From JBBIKU01 sp037445245 (GTDB lineage Bacteria > Chloroflexota > Anaerolineae > Anaerolineales > Anaerolineaceae): a stretch of 13,777 bases of DNA. The stretch is from assembly GCA_037445245.1 (NCBI GenBank), contig JBBIKU010000060.1:1-13777 (forward strand), given 5' to 3'. Below, piece by piece: positions 1 to 6,845 of this stretch. The notes beneath the pieces are model-generated. The model was not told the origin of the DNA. It searched no databases and saw only the letters and a program-made list of their open reading frames with translations. The first letter of the stretch is position 1. Each line of letters opens with the position of its first letter. Made by a program: the position numbers and the translations under genes.

Positions 1-739
1 CCGGTTTTCTTAAACCGTTTTGCAGAACCGATGACTTACCAGTTCTTTCCGCCTTCGCCCACCATCACGCTAACGCCGACAATTACGTTGACCCCGACGA
101 TCACGTTGACCCCGACAATTACGCTGACCCCAACCATCACTTACACGCCAGAGGTGACGCCTACACCCCAGCTCCCGCCGCTCATCCTTGCCCAGTTCAC
201 CGCCCTGGTTACACCCGACGCGGATGCGGTTTTCTGCCCGCTCGGTCAGGGACAATCGTCCGCTCAACCCGGCAACGGTATTTCAAAATCCGGTAGGTGA
301 ACTTTACGTTACTTATAGCTACGACAAAATGGTGATCAATTCTCAGTGGACGGCATTATGGTACCGCCTCGAAGATGGGAAGTTGTTGTGTTACAAGACC
401 AAACCCTGGGATGGCAGCACCGGTGGGTATGGTTTTACCAGTTGCAATCCGCCAACGGGGGAATGGCTGCCGGGTGAATACGAGGTGCAGTTCTACGTGG
501 CAGAAACCTGGAAGAACTCTGGACGCTTCACCGTTACAGGCGAACCGGTGTTGCCAACTGAGACCGCTACCGCCACCGCTACCCGCACCAGCACCGCGAC
601 GCAGACGCGAACGCCAACCCGCACGATAACGCCGATCCCGACCCGCACCAAAACCCTGCCGCCGACATCGACGATGCCCCCCACTAATACCCCTCGACCC
701 ACGGATACCCGATGGCCCACCCTTACACCGAGAAATTGA
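1..739 (+). CDS. Secreted Thr/Pro-rich protein, 3' part, with apparent frameshift
   Basis: The reading frame is open from base 1, so the true start is probably left of the window; an internal ATG at 31 is possible. The first frame gives a Thr-Pro-Ile-Leu repeat tract followed by LILAQFTALVTPDADAVF. The second frame (+1) continues with NRPLNPATVFQNPVGELY, a compact domain rich in aromatic residues ending at GRFTVTGEP, and a long TATAT/TPT-rich tail to a TGA at 737-739. Both halves look like genuine coding sequence and neither makes sense alone, so I join them with a shift of frame near 225-245. The four-T run at 230-233 is a likely site. Thr-Pro linkers like these are common in secreted or surface proteins of Anaerolineae. 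The function is unknown; cell-surface location is inferred. The end overlaps psuG on the opposite strand by 17 bases. This could be a real pseudogene or a sequencing error. Confidence 0.6.
64..153 (+). repeat. 18-bp tandem repeat encoding ITLTPT
   Basis: Five consecutive 18-base units start at 64, 82, 100, 118 and 136. The first four translate as Ile-Thr-Leu-Thr-Pro-Thr and the last is degenerate (ITYTPE). Synonymous differences (acg/act, cta/ttg/ctg, aca/acg/acc) show that the units are not recent identical copies. They form the Thr-Pro linker of the surrounding secreted protein. Confidence 0.85.
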
Positions 740-1658
740 TAGTTTTGTGCAGCGCTCTGGCGATCTGACAGGCAACGAGGACATTGTTTTGCAGCAATGC
801 CAGGTTGGCGCGCAGGCTGTCGCCTCCGCTGAGCTGATTGATGCGCCTGAGCAAGAATGGCGTGACCGCTGCGCCGTGGATATTCTTGTGTTTGGCTTCA
901 TCCAGGGCACGCAGGATGATCGCCTCGACTTCCCAGGCTGGGAGCGCTTGTTCGGCGGGGGGCGGTACCACCACCAGCACCGCGCCGACGACCCCTGCCT
1001 CCCAATGGGAGCGGGCAATGGTGGCGACTTCATCGACGGATTCGACTGAGGCACTGACCGGCAAACCGCTGTTGCGGGCATAGAATGCCGGGAACTCGTC
1101 GGTTTGGTAGCCGACGATCGGCACGCCCATCGTTTCGAGCACTTCGACAGTTGCCGGCAGGTCGAGAATCGCCTTGGCGCCAGCGCATACAACCACCATC
1201 GGCGTGCGGCTCAATTCTGGCAGATCAGCGGATATATCATGTGGGGAACCACGGTGCACGCCGCCGATGCCACCGGTGGCGAAAACCTGGATTCCGGCGG
1301 TGTGAGCGGCGAACAATGTTCCAGCAACGGTGGTGCCGCCGGTGGCGCGCTGCCCAATTGCCATGCCGATATCGCGACGACTGATTTTGACGAGTTTGGC
1401 GTGGGGATCTGCCAGTTGTTCCAACTGGGTGGTGCTCAAACCGATGTGGATTTTTCCGTCGATAATGGCAATGGTGGCGGGGGTAACTGCCTGCTCGAGC
1501 GTTTCTTGTTCCAACTTTTGCGCCAGTTGCAGGTTGTGCGGATGGGGCAGTCCATGGGTGATTACGGCAGATTCGAGCGCCAGCAGTGGGCTTCCTAATT
1601 CAAGCGCGCCAGCGACGCTGGGGTTAACCACAAATGCGGGAGGAAGTTTTCTGATCAT
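723..1658 (-). CDS. psuG: Pseudouridine-5'-phosphate glycosidase PsuG
   Basis: This enzyme reversibly cleaves the C-C glycosidic bond of pseudouridine 5'-phosphate to uracil and ribose 5-phosphate in the cytoplasm. The 311-residue product matches the usual family length of about 310. Visible family motifs are LALESAVITHGLP (Glu29, expected catalytic Glu), LVKISRRD (Lys91), FATGGIGGVHRG followed by the metal-binding region DISADL (Asp141/Asp145), VVCAGAKAILDLPAT (Lys162, expected Schiff-base Lys), and NLALLQNN near the C-terminus (Asn285). I chose the ATG at 1658 because it starts one base after the psuK stop and gives the family length. A longer in-frame extension to 1769 would overlap psuK and encodes unrelated sequence. 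The tight junction and the weak Shine-Dalgarno suggest translational coupling to psuK. Confidence 0.95.
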   Translation of the reverse strand: MIRKLPPAFVVNPSVAGALELGSPLLALESAVITHGLPHPHNLQLAQKLEQETLEQAVTPATIAIIDGKIHIGLSTTQLEQLADPHAKLVKISRRDIGMAIGQRATGGTTVAGTLFAAHTAGIQVFATGGIGGVHRGSPHDISADLPELSRTPMVVVCAGAKAILDLPATVEVLETMGVPIVGYQTDEFPAFYARNSGLPVSASVESVDEVATIARSHWEAGVVGAVLVVVPPPAEQALPAWEVEAIILRALDEAKHKNIHGAAVTPFLLRRINQLSGGDSLRANLALLQNNVLVACQIARALHKTINFSV

Positions 1659-1659
1659 A

Positions 1660-2637
1660 TTACACCAACAGATTGTCGTAGAGTTTTTCCAGCGATAAAT
1701 CGGCGTAGACTGCACCTGGGTACCGTAATGCCAGAGAGGCGGCAGTGACGCCCAGACGGACGGCATCATCGAGCGGGATTTCGTTCAACAAACCAAAAAT
1801 GACCGTGGCAGTAAGGGCATCGCCGGCGCCGCTGGCGACCATAATGGTAGTGCGGACGGAGGGGATGTGTCCTGAGGTCTCTGAGTCGGCGTAGCACACG
1901 CCGAACTCAGCCATGGGGATCACGGCGATTTTGGCGCCATTATTGACCAGGTGACGAGCCGCCCGCAACGCGCTCTGGCGATCTTTGACCTGAATGGCAT
2001 TGGCGGTCAAGATGGTGGCTTCGTGGGTATTTGCTGTGATCAGGGTCAACCGCGGCAGAAATTGGAGCAGCTTGGGTGCCAGCAGGCTGGTGGTGGCATC
2101 GGCGCAGACCGGCAGGCGCGCCAGACGGGCTTGATTAAAGACGGTGCGCAGCACCGGCAACGATAGGTTGCAGTCGATGAATACCAGGCAGGCTTCTTTG
2201 AAGAGGCGGGCGTTATCGCGGATGTACGCCGGGGTGAGGGCGGTCAGGGCGCGCATGTCATCCAGCGCAAATTGCATTTTACGGTCACGGTCCAGCACCG
2301 CCAGGTAGGAGGGTGTGGTGTGTTCTTCGACTTGCAGGCAGGCGGAAACGTCTACCCCGGCGGCGGCTGTGAATTCGAGTAACTGATTTCCGAGATTGTC
2401 GTTGCCAACGACGGTGATCAACCGCACCGGTTGTCCCAGACGCGCTAAGTTTTCTGCCACATTGCGCGCAACCCCGCCGAAAGAGGCGTGCACTTCTGCC
2501 GGGTTCGAAACGCCTTTCTCCGGCGTGGCGAAGGTTCTGCCGATGATATCCAGACCGGCGGCGCCAATTACCAACACCTTTTTGTTTGAGCCCCCGAAGG
2601 TGTTTGGTGCTGAATTTCGCAGACTCGAATCTATCAT
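1660..2637 (-). CDS. psuK: Pseudouridine kinase PsuK (PfkB family)
   Basis: The product is a 325-residue ribokinase/PfkB-fold sugar kinase. PfkB signature 1 is visible as FGGVARNVAENLARLG (residues 53-68), NTHEA at 203-207 matches the Mg/phosphate-associated Asn-x-x-Glu motif, and signature 2 is ASGAGDALTA with the catalytic-base Asp at 273. PfkB kinases have many substrates, but the psuG gene one base downstream makes pseudouridine the likely one. PsuK phosphorylates pseudouridine with ATP to give the PsuG substrate. A strong Shine-Dalgarno (GGGGAGGG, 2641-2648 on the complement) sits just before the ATG at 2637. No pseudouridine transporter or nucleoside hydrolase is visible next to the pair. 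Confidence 0.88.
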   Translation of the reverse strand: MIDSSLRNSAPNTFGGSNKKVLVIGAAGLDIIGRTFATPEKGVSNPAEVHASFGGVARNVAENLARLGQPVRLITVVGNDNLGNQLLEFTAAAGVDVSACLQVEEHTTPSYLAVLDRDRKMQFALDDMRALTALTPAYIRDNARLFKEACLVFIDCNLSLPVLRTVFNQARLARLPVCADATTSLLAPKLLQFLPRLTLITANTHEATILTANAIQVKDRQSALRAARHLVNNGAKIAVIPMAEFGVCYADSETSGHIPSVRTTIMVASGAGDALTATVIFGLLNEIPLDDAVRLGVTAASLALRYPGAVYADLSLEKLYDNLLV

Positions 2638-2682
2638 GACCCTCCCCGCCTCGCCGCTGAAGAAAGGCTGGCTTTCAAATTC

Positions 2683-2706
2683 GGTTTCTATTTGGGTTTC
2701 TATTTG
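2683..2706 (-). repeat. Perfect 12-bp tandem repeat in the psuK leader
   Basis: GGTTTCTATTTG occurs twice back to back on the plus strand (2683-2694 and 2695-2706). It lies between the candidate psuK promoter and its Shine-Dalgarno, at or just after the predicted transcription start. It could be an operator made of two direct half-sites or a chance duplication. Confidence 0.6.
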
Positions 2707-2708
2707 AT

Positions 2709-2737
2709 TTTATATTAAATTGCCGGTTTGCGGTTAA
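2709..2737 (-). promoter_or_regulatory. Candidate promoter for psuK-psuG
   Basis: On the minus strand TTAACC (2737-2732, 4/6 to the -35 consensus) is followed after 17 bases by TATAAA (2714-2709, 5/6 to the -10). The predicted start would be near 2702, giving a leader of about 65 bases that contains a 12-base tandem repeat. Confidence 0.4.
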
Positions 2738-2782
2738 CCAAAAATTTAGCGGATTTTAAATGGCGGCAACTGGGTGATCGGG

Positions 2783-2788
2783 TATAAT
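2783..2788 (+). promoter_or_regulatory. Candidate -10 box for the membrane-protein/PHP operon
   Basis: This is a perfect TATAAT 41 bases upstream of the ATG at 2829. No good -35 hexamer is found at 16-18 bases upstream, so this is a partial promoter match only. Confidence 0.35.
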
Positions 2789-2828
2789 CGGATAGAATTT
2801 TCCCGTAGGGGTGGGTAATCACGCACTC

Positions 2829-3812
2829 ATGAACCACGATTCTTTATTGCCCAAATTAGTCCCCGGTGCCATCTTGGGTTTTTTGGTTTTTGTTGGACTG
2901 GCGTTGGTGGGAGATATTCGTCAGGTAAGCCAGATGATGGTGGATTTTGATTGGCGCATCTTTCCGCTGGTGGTGTTGTTGACCACCTTCAACGATACTC
3001 TGCGGTTTATCAAGTGGCATTTGTATATCCGGTTGTTGGGCATCCGTCATATCAACTGGCTGCATAGTTTACAGATTTTCGCTGCCGGTCTTCCTCTCTC
3101 GCTTACGCCGGGCAAAGTTGGCGAGGCGCTTAAGGGGGTTTGGTTGAAGCAACGCAGCGGCGTACCGGTCGGGCGCGGTGTTTCGGTGGTGGTGGCGGAA
3201 CGCATCAGCGATGGACTGGCGGTGTTGGGACTTTCGATGTTGGGCGTGATGGCTTATCCACAGTACTGGGTGGTGTTCGTGCTGGTGTTAGCAGCCTTGC
3301 TGGGTGTGGTGGTATTGTCGCAGAGCCGCCCGGCAGCGCTATGGCTGCTGGGATGGTGTGAGCGGCTGCCGCTGGTGCAGCGCTTTGTCGGCGGTATGCG
3401 CGAATTTTATGAGGGGAGTTTTTCGCTGTTTCAACCTAGACCCACCCTGACTGCGATTTCGATCGGACTGGTTTCCTGGCTGGGTGAAGGGGTTGGATTT
3501 TACCTGATCCTGCGCTCCCTGGGTTTACCTGCCAGCCGCGAGCTGCTAGGGTTGGCAGTGTTTGTGCTGGCATTTTCGACCGTAGTGGGGGCAGTCTCGG
3601 CACTGCCGGCTGGTTTGGGGGCGGTGGAGGTTTCGGTAGCAGGCATGCTGACGCTGCTGGCTGGGATCGATCCGGCAATTGCCACCTCTGCCACGATTCT
3701 GGTGCGTTTGGCGACGCTGTGGTTCGGAGTGACGCTGGGTTTAATCGTTTGGGGCATCTCGCCCGAATTGCTGGGGTTGCGATCACAAAATGAGACGATT
3801 GTTGAGGGTTGA
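2829..3812 (+). CDS. Flippase-like membrane protein (LPG synthase TM / UPF0104 family)
   Basis: This is a polytopic inner-membrane protein of about 327 residues with six or more hydrophobic segments, for example residues 13-29, 45-55, 130-165 and the C-terminal third. The signature is GLPLSLTPGKVGEALKGVWL (residues 87-106) followed by VSVVVAERISDGL, the hallmark of the lysylphosphatidylglycerol-synthase transmembrane family (Pfam LPG_synthase_TM), which includes AglD-like proteins. There is no C-terminal aminoacyl-transferase domain, so it is not a lysyl-PG synthase. Roles in lipid or polyprenyl-glycan flipping are proposed for such stand-alone members, but the substrate cannot be read here. 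The ATG at 2829 is my choice; a GTG at 2811 would add six residues, and AGGGGTG at 2807-2813 is a poor guide to either. Its end overlaps the PHP gene by 23 bases. Confidence 0.85.
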   Translation: MNHDSLLPKLVPGAILGFLVFVGLALVGDIRQVSQMMVDFDWRIFPLVVLLTTFNDTLRFIKWHLYIRLLGIRHINWLHSLQIFAAGLPLSLTPGKVGEALKGVWLKQRSGVPVGRGVSVVVAERISDGLAVLGLSMLGVMAYPQYWVVFVLVLAALLGVVVLSQSRPAALWLLGWCERLPLVQRFVGGMREFYEGSFSLFQPRPTLTAISIGLVSWLGEGVGFYLILRSLGLPASRELLGLAVFVLAFSTVVGAVSALPAGLGAVEVSVAGMLTLLAGIDPAIATSATILVRLATLWFGVTLGLIVWGISPELLGLRSQNETIVEG

Positions 3813-4452
3813 TTTTCACTGCCACACCGATTTTTCGCCGGACGGATTGATCTCCCCCGCCAGTCTGTTAGAACGGTTGGAGCGCACCGGGCTGGATCGG
3901 GTCGCCATCACCGATCACGATACCATTCAGGGGGCATTGGCGGTGAAGGCACTGGCAACCGAGCGCGTGATCGTGGGTGAAGAGATCCAGACGCAGAAAG
4001 GGGAGCTGCTGGCGTATTATGTACAGGAGGAAATTCCAGGCGGGTTGCCGGTGGAGGAAGTCATCCGGCTTTTGCGACAGCAGGACGCTTTCATCAGCGT
4101 TTCGCACCCCTTCGACCCCCATCGCAGTGGCTGGAGCGAGGCAGATTTACGCAAGCTGGCACCCCAGGTGGATGCCATCGAGGTCTACAATGCGCGCTGT
4201 TTGCGGGCGAATCACAACCGGCGGGCAGAGGAATTTGCCCGCCAGAATCAGATTGCCGCCATGGCGGGGTCGGATGCCCACACCCCGGCGGAAATCGGGG
4301 GAGTGGTGGTGCATTTGCCACACTTCGAGGACGCCGAAGGACTGCGCCAGGCGCTGCGCCAGGCGCGGATTGAAAGTCGACTGTCACCGTTTTGGGTGCA
4401 TTTCGGTTCGACTTTTGCCGCACTGCGGCACAAAGTGCGCCGGACGCCTTGA
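3790..4452 (+). CDS. PHP-domain metal-dependent phosphoesterase
   Basis: This 220-residue protein has the full set of PHP metal ligands: DFHCHTDFSPDG (His10, His12), AITDHDT (Asp42, His43), VGEEI (Glu64/65), SVSHPFD (His106), a region containing EVYNAR (Glu131) and GSDAHTP (Asp162, His164). Stand-alone PHP proteins of this size hydrolyse small phosphate esters, with a trinuclear metal site in the known members. The specific substrate is unknown. No polymerase or histidinol-phosphatase context is present. The start ATG at 3790 lies inside the end of the membrane-protein gene, so the two are almost certainly co-transcribed and probably translationally coupled. The stop TGA at 4450-4452 overlaps the -35 box of the following tRNA promoter. 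Confidence 0.9.
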   Translation: MRRLLRVDFHCHTDFSPDGLISPASLLERLERTGLDRVAITDHDTIQGALAVKALATERVIVGEEIQTQKGELLAYYVQEEIPGGLPVEEVIRLLRQQDAFISVSHPFDPHRSGWSEADLRKLAPQVDAIEVYNARCLRANHNRRAEEFARQNQIAAMAGSDAHTPAEIGGVVVHLPHFEDAEGLRQALRQARIESRLSPFWVHFGSTFAALRHKVRRTP

Positions 4453-4476
4453 CGGGTGGAAGGCTTAGGATAAAAT
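4449..4476 (+). promoter_or_regulatory. Promoter for tRNA-Leu
   Basis: TTGACG (4449-4454, 5/6) and TAAAAT (4471-4476, 5/6) are separated by 16 bases. The predicted start is near 4483, about 25 bases before the mature tRNA 5' end at 4509. The leader contains a small CCCAC-GTA-GTGGG hairpin (4491-4503). Confidence 0.6.
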
Positions 4477-4508
4477 AAGATGCACACGTACCCACGTAGT
4501 GGGCACAC

Positions 4509-4592
<84 letters not shown>

Positions 4593-4634
4593 TGGCAAAA
4601 CTCTTCCTTACGAGTTAAGAAGAAATTATTAATT

Positions 4635-4657
4635 GGGGTGACCTTCCAGGTCGCTCC
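4635..4657 (+). other. Stable hairpin downstream of the tRNA
   Basis: GGGGTGACC (4635-4643) pairs with GGTCGCTCC (4649-4657) around a five-base loop. All nine positions pair as RNA if two G-U wobbles are allowed. No U-tract follows, so it is not a standard intrinsic terminator, but it could mark the tRNA transcript 3' region. The rest of 4593-4667 shows no gene. Confidence 0.4.
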
Positions 4658-4667
4658 AACCGTATGG

Positions 4668-4856
4668 TTATTGGGAGAATATTACCGACAGGTTACTCCA
4701 CAATTTTGCCCAGGTTTTCTCGCCCACGATTCCGTCCACCACCACACCTTTGTCGGTTTGGAACTGGCGCACGCCCTGATCGGTGTTTGGTCCGAAGATG
4801 CCATCTGCGGTTTTGACCACGTTGTAACCCAGTTCCAGCAGGCGTTCTTGCAGCAT
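4668..4856 (-). pseudogene. Peptidoglycan-binding domain remnant
   Basis: The 62-residue frame from an ATG at 4856 is essentially one PG_binding_1 repeat: LQERLLELGYNV, DGIFGPNTDQGVRQFQ, then VDGIVGEKTWAKL. The domain homology appears to begin just before this Met (the frame reads DVKMLQERL), and the frame is open only back to about 4919, with no signal peptide or catalytic domain. The upstream region is occupied by the GNAT gene on the other strand. It therefore looks like the C-terminal domain left over from a larger cell-wall hydrolase or secreted protein. A free-standing small protein is possible but no Shine-Dalgarno is seen. The stop is TAA at 4668-4670. Confidence 0.55.
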
Positions 4857-4888
4857 CTTAACATCTGCAATCGCAAGGAGAAATAGCG

Positions 4889-5497
4889 ATGAATTTTCGA
4901 ATCGAAAACTATGATCCTGCTAAACACGATGCGCGGACGGTTGCGGAGCTCATCTATGAGGCGGATACCGAGTTTAATGCGATGTTGTACGGCAATCGTG
5001 AAAGCGGTGTGGCGGTGATCCAAAAATTGATGCAGATAGAAAACACCTATTTCAGTTCGCGGTATATCGACTGCGCCTTGATTGACGGCAAAGTAGTTGG
5101 GGTGCTCGTTGGCTATACCGGCAGGCAAAAAACCAAGCTGAATGCCGCAACCGGTAAAGGATTCATGCGTATCATGGGTTTCTGGGCGTTCCTGAAAAAG
5201 ATGCCAACCTTCTTGCGATTGGAAAAGTTGGTTACCAAGCAAATTGAAGGAGACAGCTTTTATGTGAACAGTTTTTGTGTCGATCCGGCGCACCGTGGTC
5301 AGCGAATTGGGGAACGCATGCTAGAAAAGATCGCCGAGGAATATCCGAAGATATATCTGGAGGTCAATATTCACAACGAGCGGGGGCAAAAGTTTTATCA
5401 ACGGCTCGGCTTCCACGCCCAAGCTGAAAACAGCATAAACTATAAAAACAAGAAAATCGGCGCCTATTCAATGGTAAGGGGAAAATCTCATAGCTAA
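4889..5497 (+). CDS. GNAT family N-acetyltransferase
   Basis: This is a 202-residue predicted acyl-CoA-dependent acetyltransferase. GNAT motif A is clear: FYVNSFCVDPAHRGQRIGERML (residues 124-145), with the Arg/Gln-x-x-Gly/Ala-type pyrophosphate loop RGQRIG. Motif B follows as LEVNIHNERGQKFYQRLGF (157-175). A central strand CALIDGKVVGVLVGY is typical of the fold. The Lys-rich, hydrophobic segment at about 90-115 is an insertion relative to minimal members. The substrate cannot be predicted. The start is supported by AAGGAG at 4875-4880, eight bases before the ATG. The gene is divergent from the peptidoglycan-binding remnant and overlaps the 3' end of the metallophosphoesterase gene by three bases. 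Confidence 0.9.
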   Translation: MNFRIENYDPAKHDARTVAELIYEADTEFNAMLYGNRESGVAVIQKLMQIENTYFSSRYIDCALIDGKVVGVLVGYTGRQKTKLNAATGKGFMRIMGFWAFLKKMPTFLRLEKLVTKQIEGDSFYVNSFCVDPAHRGQRIGERMLEKIAEEYPKIYLEVNIHNERGQKFYQRLGFHAQAENSINYKNKKIGAYSMVRGKSHS

Positions 5498-6560
5498 TTG
5501 CGATTGCATGCTGCCGCGCCATGGTCGCCAAAGTTTTCCCCTTCAACCGGGATGAATTCCCACTCATAGCGTCCCGGGTAGAGCGCGAATTTGATGACTC
5601 CGAAGGTGCCGCTGTGACGCACGGCGCTGTTGGGCAACGCTTTGTTGAACGGGCGCTGGCTGGCGCCGCCGGTGCCCACCACGAACTGGCGGATGCCGTG
5701 CTGCGGGTCATATTCTCCATCGGGATTCAGGGGGGCAAAGCGTTCATAATTGTGATCGTGCCCGCTGACAACCACATCGGCAGCGAACTCGTGCAGCGTG
5801 CGCCAGAAGGCATCCAGCCAGAAGGAACTACCCGCCAGACCGGAGCTCCAGCGCGGGTGGTGCCAGTATGCCAGAATACACTCGCTAGGGTTGGCTGAAA
5901 GCTCCTGGCGCAGCCATTGCACCTGCGGCGAGGTTGGTCCGCAGCCGCCCACTGCGCCGCAGTTGCTGTTCAACACCACGATCAACCATTCTCCCAAGCG
6001 ATAGGTGTAGTAACCTTTGCCAGGTTCCCCGGCGGCTTCACCGAAATAAGCGAAGTAATCCGCTGCTCCAACCACGCCGTATTCATGATTACCGGCGCTG
6101 GGACGCGTGCGGTGCTTGTGCCGCCCCCAGGATGGCTCGAAGCAGGTCTGGAAGCGGTGAAACGTGCCGTTTTCGTTAACATTGTCGCCGGCGGTGAAGA
6201 CCACGCCGGGAATCTCATCCAGCAGGGCTGCGGTCAGTTCGTCTCCCCGGTGACCGCAAATCGAGATATCGCCGGCGCCGACCAGAATCGCCGCCGGTGG
6301 GGTGGGGGATAGCGCGGGGATNNNNNNNNNNNNNNNNNNNNNNNNNNNNNNNNNNNNNNNNNNNNNNNNNNNNNNNNNNNNNNNNNNNNNNNNNNNNNNN
6401 NNNNNNNNNNNNNNNACCGGGCGACGGTGGGAATAGACTGGTTAGGGGTATAAGTTGGTTGTACTTCCGGGGAGTCGAAAATCTGTCCCACTCCAATAGC
6501 CGGTGAACAGGTGAGCAGGATGGCTGCTGCAAAAAATAGAATTAATTTCTTGGTGTGCAT
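5494..6560 (-). CDS. Lipoprotein metallophosphoesterase (calcineurin-like), interrupted by assembly gap
   Basis: The N-terminus MHTKKLILFFAAAILLTC is a lipoprotein signal peptide with an LLTC lipobox. After the N run (6322-6415) the same gene resumes in another frame with ILVGAGDIS, FTAGDNV, SAGNHEYG, ILAYWHHPRW and VVSGHDHNYERF, which are the ordered metal-binding motifs of calcineurin-like phosphoesterases. The HDHNYER form resembles purple-acid-phosphatase-like members. The protein is expected on the outer face of the membrane, with the substrate unknown. The two parts are out of frame across the 94 Ns as written; a true gap length of 92 or 95, or any length leaving remainder 2 on division by 3, would join them. 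I start at ATG 6560; a GTG at 6566 is possible. It lies 28 bases after the small Cys-rich gene and is probably in the same operon. Confidence 0.85.
6322..6415. other. Assembly gap (94 N)
   Basis: The run of N lies inside the metallophosphoesterase gene, between the lipoprotein signal/linker and the first metal-binding motif. It hides roughly 30 residues of linker. Confidence 1.
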
Positions 6561-6588
6561 CCTCACTGACTACCGTGAACAGGCTGTT

Positions 6589-6792
6589 CTACACTTCACC
6601 GTTCGCAACCAGTCTGGCAAAGTGTTCAAAAGAGCGATCGTAAGTGCGTTCGGCGTTGTTCGGGAATGCGCAGCCGGGCAACTGGCGCATATTCAAGTGA
6701 TAGCGCAGGCAGTCGCAGCAGACTCCTTTGCGCTGGCAGGGGTCATAACTGCAATTGCAATGACTAAGGTTGCGTTCTTGTTTACATTCCAT
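6589..6792 (-). CDS. Small eight-cysteine protein (DUF6485-like)
   Basis: This is a 67-residue protein with Cys at 3, 12, 14, 19, 25, 26, 28 and 41 and no signal peptide. The order C-x8-C-x-C-x4-C-x5-CC-x-C-x12-C, the phrase KGVCCDCLRYH and the tail AERTYDRSFEHF recall a small conserved family of unknown function that I remember as DUF6485. That family name is from memory and unverified. The cysteines suggest a bound metal (zinc or iron-sulfur), which is inference. ATG 6792 is preferred over an upstream TTG because GGAG (6799-6802 on the complement) lies six bases before it. It sits between the PPSR-like gene (53 bases upstream) and the phosphoesterase gene (28 bases downstream). Confidence 0.8.
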   Translation of the reverse strand: MECKQERNLSHCNCSYDPCQRKGVCCDCLRYHLNMRQLPGCAFPNNAERTYDRSFEHFARLVANGEV

Positions 6793-6845
6793 TTGATTCT
6801 CCAAGATTATAGTTATCGTGACTTCTCAATCGAATAGTGGGGCGA

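Noticed and set aside
64..153. Possible CRISPR-like array
   Set aside because: The repeats are contiguous 18-base coding units without spacers and translate to a Thr-Pro linker.
356..1192. Long minus-strand ORF of 278 codons
   Set aside because: Overlaps psuG in another frame on the same strand and crosses the Thr/Pro gene; composition is Arg/Ser/Pro-rich with no motif. Shadow of psuG.
1659..1769. N-terminal extension of psuG by 37 residues
   Set aside because: Lies inside psuK, shows no family similarity, and the ATG at 1658 gives the normal PsuG length.
2730..2739. GCGGTTAAC shared between the psuK upstream region and the lacI leader (9468-9476)
   Set aside because: A nine-base match in AT-rich intergenic DNA is not strong enough for a shared operator, and the flanks differ.
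5521..5898. Plus-strand ORF of 125 codons opposite the phosphoesterase
   Set aside because: The minus strand carries all calcineurin-like motifs; this is its antisense shadow.
6806..6811. TATAAT on the minus strand before the Cys-rich gene
   Set aside because: It would put transcription start about seven bases before the ATG, at or beyond the edge of the Shine-Dalgarno, and no -35 lies at a workable distance.
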